Made by a program: the position numbers and the translations under genes. The notes below the pieces were generated by a model, which was given only the letters and a program-made list of their open reading frames with translations, was not told the DNA's origin and did not search any database. Shown here piece by piece: positions 1-4,842 of a DNA stretch of 6,280 nucleotides. This stretch comes from Candidatus Roizmanbacteria bacterium. GTDB lineage: Bacteria; Patescibacteriota; Microgenomatia; UBA1406; GWC2-37-13. The stretch spans positions 1-6,280 of the forward strand of contig JAPLYQ010000159.1 of NCBI GenBank assembly GCA_026395475.1, written 5' to 3'. Positions within the stretch are counted from its first letter, which is position 1. The number at the start of each line of letters is the position of its first letter.

Positions 1-208
1 CTTCCATACCTCGGCTTACTCCAAACACATTTCCCATGGCGACTGCTCGCACAAGTCCAGGTTCAAGAACTGCCTAAACTTCAAATACTGTTCTTCCTAA
101 TTTTTTATCTTCTAAAACAAGAGCATCATAAATACCAGGTGTGGCATTTTCTGGAAATTGAACATCGACCACCACTCCTCGAACCGCTGCAATAATTCCT
201 TTTATCAT
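1..208 (-). pseudogene. atpD: ATP synthase F1 subunit beta, N-terminal fragment with in-frame TAG (partial)
   Basis: Beta is the catalytic subunit of F1, but only its N-terminal beta-barrel part lies in the window; the gene runs off the left edge. From ATG at 206-208 the reading begins MIKGIIAAVRGVVVDVQFP, which matches the family start (KIVQVIGAVVDVEFP in E. coli). It continues through IYDALVLED and TVFEV, then TAG, then AVLEPGLVRAVAMGN and GVSRGME in the same frame to the window edge. The family pattern here is LEVQ..L....VR.IAM...GL.RG, so homology continues undisturbed through the stop and the TAG sits on the usual Gln. Translation as written would give only 44 residues. No Shine-Dalgarno sequence precedes the ATG. 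It lies about 130 nt after atpG, behind a hairpin repeat. Identity is certain; whether the gene is dead, misread or translated by readthrough cannot be decided here. The P-loop and catalytic residues are outside the window. Confidence 0.9.
74..76 (-). other. atpD: In-frame TAG stop within atpD at a conserved Gln position
   Basis: The plus strand shows cta, read as TAG on the coding strand, at codon 45 counted from the ATG at 206-208. It is flanked by FEV upstream and AVLEPGLVR downstream, both in the same frame and both beta-like. The aligned E. coli segment is LEVQQQLGG, so the replaced residue is Gln. A single C-to-T change from CAG explains it. Confidence 0.88.
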
Positions 209-259
209 AAGATTTTTAGTAATAATTTAATAATTTTTTAATTGCAATTGTAAACTTCC

Positions 260-329
260 GTCATCCTGAGGCGATGAGCCGAAGGATCTTAAAGATTCTT
301 CGTATATAACTCTTATCACTCAGAATGAC
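260..329. repeat. Nested inverted-repeat (REP/MITE-like) element between atpG and atpD
   Basis: The outer arms are GTCATCCTGAG (260-270) and CTCAGAATGAC (319-329), complementary except for one position. The inner arms are CGAAGGATCT (280-289) and AGATTCTTCG (293-302), also with one mismatch, around a 3-nt loop. Segments 271-279 and 303-318 pair only partly (GATGAG against CTTATC). The unit can fold into a long interrupted hairpin on either strand. From memory, the GTCATCCTGAG...CCGAAGGATCT motif recurs between genes in many unrelated bacteria, including CPR genomes, so it is probably a dispersed element. It lies 10 nt past the atpG stop and could act as an attenuator, terminator or transcript-stabilising structure. 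No proper U-run follows, so a classical intrinsic terminator is not supported. Confidence 0.75.
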
Positions 330-339
330 ACATAAAACT

Positions 340-1194
340 CTACCCCGCCTCAACAGATTCCTTCGCAGTAATCATGTCTAACAACTCACTGGTAATTTTT
401 TCCTGTCTCAACTTATTCCCGAGTAATGTTAAATTATAGATAACATCATTTGCATTATCAGTCGCATTCTTCATGGCAATCATGCGAGCAGAATGCTCTC
501 CCGCTTCAGATTGGATGATTGCATTTCTCACTTTTTCTTCTACAAAACTTCTCAAAATTCTTTCGATAATCTGCGAAGGGGAAGGTTCAATAACATACTC
601 AATATATTCTTTTTCTTCAATTTTTTGATCAAGCTGTAATTTATATGGCAAAATTTGTGCAAGTATTGGTTCTGTTTTAAGTGTTGAAATATAGCTGTTA
701 TACAACACAAAAACTCGTTTATATTGTCCTTTTAAAAATGTCTCTAATGCAAAGGTTATTACAGCAGTGACATTGTTAAGAGGTGCTGTGTGAGAATAAT
801 CTGCCAATATATCTCCACCTGTTTTTGAAAGAAATTGAGCTCCCTTTTTTCCAATAGTAATAAACTTACTATTTTGAATATCGACATTATTTGCAATGTA
901 GCGGAATAAATCGATATTAAAAGATCCACAAAGTCCTTTATTCCCTGTCAAAACAACAACTAAGTCTTGAGCGTTGTCAGGGGCATGAGTCACAAGAAAT
1001 GGTGAGTTCAAAACATTCACTTTTGTCATAACTTTTTTTATGACAAGCTCTAATTCTTGTTGATATGGTCTCGCTTCAATTGCTGCTTGTTGAGCTTTTT
1101 TCATTTTAATTGCGGAGACAAGTTGCATGGAACGAGTTATTTTTTTTACGTTAGATACGGACTTCGTTTTTTTTCTTACCTGTCTGACATTCAT
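340..1194 (-). CDS. atpG: ATP synthase F1 subunit gamma
   Basis: Gamma forms the central rotating shaft of F1, linking the c-ring to the alpha3beta3 hexamer on the cytoplasmic face. The 284-residue protein is of normal family length and apparently intact. The N-terminal helix has SVSNVKKITRSMQLVSA followed by KMKKAQ, matching the SVKNTKKIT.AM.MVA..K..KAQ signature. The central Rossmann-like part has TGNKGLCGSFN (family: SDRGLCGGFN). The C-terminal helix has SEAGEHSARMIAMKNATDNA followed by LRQEKITSELLDMI, the conserved segment of the coiled-coil shaft. The ATG start lies 6 nt after the terminal TAA of atpA, in the same reading frame, with no convincing Shine-Dalgarno, so translation probably depends on coupling to atpA. 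That matters because atpA carries a premature stop about 220 nt upstream. The gene ends in TAG, with TGA as the next in-frame stop 8 codons on. Confidence 0.96.
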   Translation of the reverse strand: MNVRQVRKKTKSVSNVKKITRSMQLVSAIKMKKAQQAAIEARPYQQELELVIKKVMTKVNVLNSPFLVTHAPDNAQDLVVVLTGNKGLCGSFNIDLFRYIANNVDIQNSKFITIGKKGAQFLSKTGGDILADYSHTAPLNNVTAVITFALETFLKGQYKRVFVLYNSYISTLKTEPILAQILPYKLQLDQKIEEKEYIEYVIEPSPSQIIERILRSFVEEKVRNAIIQSEAGEHSARMIAMKNATDNANDVIYNLTLLGNKLRQEKITSELLDMITAKESVEAG

Positions 1195-1200
1195 ATTAGG

Positions 1201-2709
1201 TTATGCTTCTACAAATCCATCAGCAATATTTTTTACAAATGGCGCTAAGAGCTCTTCAATATGTGGCGTGACAACTTTTTCTCGTTCGATAAGGTGAATT
1301 AATTTTTCTCCTTGCAAGCGCAAAGATTTTACCAATTCATTTTCAAAATCGGTTACTTTAAGCACTGGGACCTCATCAATATACCCCTTGTTAGCAGCCC
1401 AAAGTACAACGATTTATTCTCCCAATCGATATGGTTTATTTTTGTCCTGCTTCATGAGTTGAGTTACTTTTGCACCTCTGTTTAACAGTTTTTTTGTGTC
1501 CTCATCAAGGTCACTTTCAAACTGTGAAAAAGCTGCCATTTCTCGGTACTGAGCAAGATCAAGTTTTAGTCTTCCTGCAACTTGCTTCATTGCTTTTGTC
1601 TGAGCATTTCCTCCTACGCGGGAAACGGAGATACCAATGTTAATTGCTGGGCGAATGCCAGCATTAAATAAATCTGTTTCCAAAAATATTTGTCCATCAG
1701 TGATTGAGATAACGTTGGTTGGAATATATGCGGACACATCTCCTTCCAATGTTTCAATAACTGGGAGGGCAGTAATAGATCCTCCTCCTTGTGAGTCTTC
1801 AACGCGACATGCTCTTTCAAGAAGTCGTGAATGAAGGTAAAAAATGTCACCTGGATATGCTTCACGACCTGCTGGTCGGCGAAGAATAAGTGATACTTGT
1901 CGATAAGCCCATGCATGTTTGGAAAGATCATCATAGATAACTAAGACATCTTTTCCTTTTGCCATGAAGAATTCAGCAATTGCACTCGCGGTGTATGGAG
2001 CCAAGTATTGCAAAGCGGCAGGGTCAGATGACGATGCACTTACAATAATGGTGTAATCTAAAGCTCCTTGTTTTCGAAGTAATTCGGAAACAAGTGCGAT
2101 TTTAGAATTTTTTTGCCCAATACCACAGTAAATACAGATAACATCCTGTCCTTTTTGATTGATGATTGTATCAAGAGCAATGGTAGATTTTCCAGTTCCT
2201 CGATCTCCAATAATAAGTTCTCGCTGACCTCTTCCGATTGGGAAAAGTGCATCGATACTTTTTATTCCTGTTTGAAGAGGAACGTTTACTGGTTTTCGAT
2301 ATACAACAGATGGTGCAACCTTTTCTACTGGGTTCCATGCATCTGCTGGGAGTGGTTCTCCACCATCAAGTGGTTGACCAAGAGGGTCAACTATTCTTCC
2401 AACCATTTTTTCACTTACCGGAACAGAAAGAGTGTATTTCAATGCTTTCACTTGTTCTCCAGATTTTATCGTCAGATAATCTCCCAGAACAATAATTCCT
2501 ACAGAATCTTCCATCATGTCAATAATGTATCCCTTGACACCACTTTCAAATTCAACGACTTCTCCATATCCAGCTTTATCCAATCCAGCAGCCAACGCAA
2601 CACCATCTCTTATTTCTTGAACTATGCCAACCTCATCGGTTTTGTAGTCCAGCTTGCTATTTTTAATTTCGCGTTCGATTTGTTCTAAATACTGATCAAT
2701 TGCTTTCAT
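1201..2709 (-). pseudogene. atpA: ATP synthase F1 subunit alpha with in-frame TAA near the C-terminus
   Basis: Alpha is the non-catalytic nucleotide-binding subunit of the alpha3beta3 hexamer. Ignoring one stop, the frame spans 502 codons, the canonical length. Visible landmarks are the N-terminal barrel (about residues 25-95), PLQTGIKSIDALFPIGRGQR leading to the P-loop GDRGTGKS (168-175), Walker B VLVIYDD (255-261), LRRPAGREAYPGD, and SRVGG with the arginine finger R364. The C-terminal helices (LAQYREMAAFSQFESDLD onward) begin normally. After NKPYRLGE the frame reads TAA, then IVVLWAANKGYIDEVPV and 70 residues in total to a second TAA. E. coli has VAQQSLVLFAAERGYL here, so the stop replaces a Gln. 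A 431-residue product would keep the nucleotide site but lose most of the C-terminal bundle. The P-loop has Gly and Ser where GDRQTGKT is usual. Its ATG overlaps the end of atpH by 14 nt, indicating translational coupling. Confidence 0.93.
1414..1416 (-). other. atpA: In-frame TAA stop within atpA at a conserved Gln position
   Basis: The coding strand reads CGA TTG GGA GAA TAA ATC GTT GTA CTT TGG. Translation on both sides is alpha-like and in one frame, with no indel. Alignment by eye to E. coli AQQSLVLFAAERGYL puts the stop on the second Gln. One C-to-T change from CAA accounts for it. The downstream 70-residue tail has no start codon or Shine-Dalgarno of its own. Confidence 0.9.
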
Positions 2710-2980
2710 AGAGCTGTTTTTTTAATAAATGTAACGCGTTGCGTATGGATAGATCGATAACTTGTGATCCGGACTGAATAACAAACCCACCTATGACAGT
2801 TGGGTCTATCTTATTTTCTACCTGAGCAGATGCATATTTGGGGAATTGAGAAACTATTTTATGCATTTCGTCTTGTGACAGACTATATGCTGAAATAACT
2901 TTCACCAATTCCTTTTGAGCCAAAAGCTCGCTGGCAAATGTTTTTTTTAGTCGTTCTTTTACTTGTGGATCAAGGCGCAT
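2696..2980 (-). CDS. atpH: ATP synthase F1 subunit delta, short form with C-terminal domain only
   Basis: Delta links the peripheral stalk (b) to the top of F1 through the alpha N-terminus. The 94-residue protein carries the C-terminal signatures of the OSCP/delta family: KVISAYSLSQDE (family V.SA.PLS..E, residues 27-38) and KIDPTVIGGFVIQSG followed by VIDLSIRNALHLLKKQL (family vDPsLIGGf.i..gd.viD.Svr..L..L). The usual N-terminal six-helix bundle, which binds alpha, is missing; the family normally has about 170-180 residues. There is no room for it upstream, because the ATG lies 4 nt after the atpF stop and the upstream sequence is b-subunit coding. The gene ends in TGA inside the start of atpA (14-nt overlap). 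It could be a lineage-specific minimal delta or the remnant of a deletion; the sequence does not show which. Confidence 0.85.
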   Translation of the reverse strand: MRLDPQVKERLKKTFASELLAQKELVKVISAYSLSQDEMHKIVSQFPKYASAQVENKIDPTVIGGFVIQSGSQVIDLSIRNALHLLKKQLYESN

Positions 2981-2984
2981 ACGA

Positions 2985-3406
2985 TTACTTTTTTGCTAAA
3001 TTGCTAAGTACTTTTGCATTAACTTGTTTCTGCATGTCCTCAGTAAGAAAATCTTTCAGGACATGTTCAACAGTCATAACGCTTACTTTTGCAAGAGTTT
3101 CTTTATATTGTTTTTCCATTGCGTGTCGTTCCTCCTCAATTTGTTTTGAGGCTCTCTTTACGATTTCTTTTGACTCTTCCTCTGCTTTCGCAAGGAGAGA
3201 TGCTCTCTCAAGTTCTGCGGCATGTCGCACTGCCTTGAGACTTTCCTCGGTTTTCTTGTGTATCTCTTCTTTAGATGCCTTTTCTTGGAGAGCCAAGACT
3301 TCTCGTTGTTTTTCACTGCTATAAACTTCTTATAGATAAAAAAGAACAAACCAAAGTTAATGAGCTGAGCGATCAATAATTTTATATCAATTCCAAGATT
3401 TTCCAT
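2985..3406 (-). pseudogene. atpF: ATP synthase F0 subunit b, frame interrupted at an A5 run
   Basis: Subunit b is the peripheral stalk: one membrane helix followed by a long cytoplasmic coiled coil holding F1 static. From ATG at 3404-3406 the frame gives MENLGIDIKLLIAQLINFGL, FFFIYKKF and IAVK, a typical b-subunit anchor. It then runs into non-homologous sequence ending near 3158. The expected stalk (LALQEKASKEEIHKK, HAAELERASLLAKAEEESKE, KQIEEERHAMEKQYK, to LSNLAKK) lies in the -1 frame, which is open only from 3329. The two frames join with a one-nucleotide backward shift around 3308-3313. Joined, they give about 140 residues, somewhat short for b (usually about 155-165), so the lesion could be a larger deletion of 3n+1 bases. 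A GAGGT ribosome-binding sequence lies 11 nt before the ATG. The gene ends in TAA 4 nt before atpH. The charged, Ala/Glu/Lys-rich heptad-like stalk makes the assignment secure. Confidence 0.9.
3300..3329 (-). other. atpF: Frame discontinuity in atpF (error, mutation or -1 slip site)
   Basis: The start-codon frame reads GTG AAA AAC AAC GAG and becomes unlike subunit b. The downstream b-like frame reads GAA AAA CAA CGA GAA GTC TTG GCT and is blocked upstream by TAA at 3330-3332. The switch must therefore fall between about 3329 and 3300. One extra A in the A5 run at 3309-3313 would restore a single frame. The local string G AAA AAC resembles, but is not, a canonical X XXY YYZ slippery heptamer. 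Confidence 0.78.
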
Positions 3407-3425
3407 AATTTTTCAATACCTCAAA

Positions 3426-3653
3426 TTATGTAAATTTGAGAATAAGTGCAACAACAAGTGCGTAAATAGCAATAGCTTCTGCGAATGCTAATCCAAGAAT
3501 CATAGCTGTTCTAATTGATGATTCTGCTTCTGGGTTTCTTCCGAGTGCTTCAACTGCTTTGGATGCGATGTTACCAACTGATAAAGCTGGTCCGATTGCT
3601 CCAACTGCCATTGTGAAAGCGACTGCCAACATTTTAATCATGTCTGAGCTCAT
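3426..3653 (-). CDS. atpE: ATP synthase F0 subunit c (proteolipid ring)
   Basis: Subunit c forms the rotating ring that carries ions across the membrane. The 75-residue hairpin has a Gly/Ala-rich first helix (MAVGAIGPALSVGNIASKAV), the polar loop GRNPEA that touches gamma/epsilon, and a second helix (LGLAFAEAIAIYALVVALIL) with the essential carboxylate E59. At the positions equivalent to the Na+ ligands Q32 and S66 of Ilyobacter c there are Val26 and Ala60, so proton coupling is favoured by inference. I chose ATG 3651-3653 rather than the in-frame GTG at 3663-3665, because the near-perfect Shine-Dalgarno AAGGGGGTG ends 9 nt before that ATG and would overlap the GTG. The GTG start would add four residues. 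The gene sits 32 nt after atpB and 19 nt before atpF. It appears intact. Confidence 0.95.
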   Translation of the reverse strand: MSSDMIKMLAVAFTMAVGAIGPALSVGNIASKAVEALGRNPEAESSIRTAMILGLAFAEAIAIYALVVALILKFT

Positions 3654-3662
3654 ATATGTATA

Positions 3663-3671
3663 CACCCCCTT
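3663..3671 (-). promoter_or_regulatory. Strong Shine-Dalgarno for atpE
   Basis: The coding strand reads AAGGGGGTG, one mismatch from AAGGAGGTG, followed by a 9-nt spacer to ATG at 3651-3653. It is the best ribosome-binding site in the window, fitting the need for many c subunits per complex. It decides the atpE start over the upstream GTG. Confidence 0.7.
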
Positions 3672-3685
3672 CTAAAATATAATTT

Positions 3686-4528
3686 TTAATGACTGCTTAC
3701 TGCTAATCCTAAGAACACCGATGTCAACATTGAAAACACCAGTGCCTGTACAAATCCTACAAAGACTTCAAGTATCAAAAATGGAAAAGAGGCAAGGACA
3801 GGAACAAGGAACGCAACGATGGTAAGCAACACTTCACCTGCAAAAATATTTCCAAACAAACGGAAAGCAAATGAAAGTACTTTGGAAATTTCAGAGACTA
3901 CCTCAAGAAGTCCTAAAACAAAATAAATTGGATCTTTAAAGTTGAGGAACTTTGAAATATATGTCTTAAATCCTAAAAATTGGAATCCATATACCTGAAT
4001 CATGGTGACGGAAATGATAGCAAGTGCCAATGTGGCGTTCAAATCTGCATTGTTTCCTCTGAAAAGTGGGATTGTTTTTATCTCTTCTTCATGGGATGTT
4101 TTTGCCTCTGCAGCTGCATCTGTATTTGGTTCTAATTCTGATTTATTAGCTTCAGTGATAACCGCATGTTGGTTTAATATGGTGCCATGCACTACTGCAG
4201 CAGGCACTTTCATAGTGATACTTCCAACTCCAGGAAGTAGGCCACTCCAGTTCTGAATAAGAATCCAAAGAAAAAATGCTGAAAGAAGAGGAAAAAATAC
4301 ATCTACTTTGTCATGGACGATAGATGCAAATAAATCATACAGAGTGCGAAGAATTAAGTTAAGCGTGTAATATAATCCAGACTTTTCATCACTTTTAGAC
4401 TGTAAATAGTATGAATAGCATAGATAGATGAAGAAAAGAAAGACGAGAGACGAAAGGACCATTGAGTTTTTAACGGCAAAGGTACCGATATAAAACAGTG
4501 TTTCCGCTTTAATACTAATTTCAGGCAT
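3686..4528 (-). CDS. atpB: ATP synthase F0 subunit a
   Basis: Subunit a is the membrane stator that forms the two ion half-channels against the c-ring. The 280-residue protein has several hydrophobic helices, and FFLWILIQNWSGLLPG and FRGNNADLNATLALAIISV are the usual conserved stretches. The signature LSFAFRLFGNIFAGEVLL contains the essential arginine (R223, equivalent to R210 of E. coli), and the last helix carries FVQALVFSML with the conserved Gln261. Between GLLPG and PLFRGNN lies an insert of about 50 residues with a charged, Ala/Glu-rich end (NTDAAAEAKTSHEEEIK), likely an exposed loop. I chose ATG 4526-4528 because it overlaps the upstream stop as ATGCCTGA, a typical coupling junction. 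A TTG at 4547-4549 in the same frame would add seven residues but has no Shine-Dalgarno. No lesion is visible. Confidence 0.95.
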   Translation of the reverse strand: MPEISIKAETLFYIGTFAVKNSMVLSSLVFLFFIYLCYSYYLQSKSDEKSGLYYTLNLILRTLYDLFASIVHDKVDVFFPLLSAFFLWILIQNWSGLLPGVGSITMKVPAAVVHGTILNQHAVITEANKSELEPNTDAAAEAKTSHEEEIKTIPLFRGNNADLNATLALAIISVTMIQVYGFQFLGFKTYISKFLNFKDPIYFVLGLLEVVSEISKVLSFAFRLFGNIFAGEVLLTIVAFLVPVLASFPFLILEVFVGFVQALVFSMLTSVFLGLAVSSH

Positions 4529-4709
4529 GAGTTGAAAAACGTCGGACAATTTTTATTAAATTGAACAAAGAACCAATAGTTCCAAATAATATTCCAAAAA
4601 TAGTCCCGAACGGCTGTATTTTCAGCTTGTTATCCAGTACTATTCCGACTCCTAAAAAGCAAAGAAGTGGAACGACCAAATACATTCCTAAATCCAACAC
4701 GTCACTCAT
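4521..4709 (-). CDS. AtpZ/AtpI-like small membrane protein of the ATP synthase operon
   Basis: A two-helix membrane protein at the head of an atp operon fits the AtpZ/AtpI group (ATPase gene 1 family), thought to help c-ring assembly or Mg2+ handling. The 62-residue reading has LGMYLVVPLLCFLGVGIVLD (helix 1), a short basic linker NKLKIQPF, and FGTIFGILFGTIGSLFNLIK (helix 2) ending in VRRF. The GxxLD...P.....G...G pattern matches the family. The frame stays open upstream to an ATG at 4809-4811, but that codon precedes the predicted transcription start near 4795, so I take ATG 4707-4709. Its weakness is that the only good Shine-Dalgarno (AGGAG) lies 29 nt upstream. The stop TGA overlaps the atpB start. 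Family assignment rests on topology and position more than on strong motifs. Confidence 0.78.
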   Translation of the reverse strand: MSDVLDLGMYLVVPLLCFLGVGIVLDNKLKIQPFGTIFGILFGTIGSLFNLIKIVRRFSTHA

Positions 4710-4801
4710 CTGAAACGTTTCTTTTGTCTGTTTTTTCTCCTTTTTTTTAAAGGATTCAATGACAAATGAACTGTTTACCTTCTTAAGATGAGACCGCGAA
4801 T

Positions 4802-4831
4802 ATTGTACCATACATTCAAATAAGTTGTCAA
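4802..4831 (-). promoter_or_regulatory. Sigma70-type promoter of the atp operon
   Basis: The minus strand has TTGACA (4826-4831, perfect -35), an 18-nt spacer and TACAAT (4802-4807, five of six for -10). The 31-nt gap between the dnaE stop and the longest possible atpZ frame is almost filled by it. Transcription would begin near 4795, giving an A-rich leader of about 85 nt before ATG 4707-4709. It lets the atp genes be expressed independently of dnaE. Confidence 0.75.
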
Positions 4832-4842
4832 TAAAATATCAC

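Noticed and set aside
240..249. Perfect 10-nt palindrome AATTGCAATT between the repeat and atpD
   Set aside because: It is short and of low complexity; there is no second site or associated regulator to support an operator.
225..254. Possible atpD promoter: TTTACA at 249-254 with AT-rich -10 candidates near 225-231
   Set aside because: The best -10 matches only four of six bases in a region so AT-rich that such matches are expected by chance.
260..329. Rho-independent terminator after atpG
   Set aside because: The hairpin is long and interrupted and is not followed by a U-run on the coding strand, so a repeat element is a better description.
1201..1413. Separate small gene between atpA and atpG
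   Set aside because: The translation is clearly the alpha C-terminus in the same frame, without its own start codon or ribosome-binding site.
2113..2688. Plus-strand open frame of 191 codons inside atpA
   Set aside because: It is antisense to conserved alpha coding sequence, rich in Ser/Phe/Asn as expected of a shadow frame, and shows no family motif or ribosome-binding site.
2938..3324. Plus-strand open frame of 128 codons over atpF/atpH
   Set aside because: Its Ser/Cys/Phe-rich composition mirrors the Lys/Glu/Ala-rich b stalk on the other strand, so it is a shadow.
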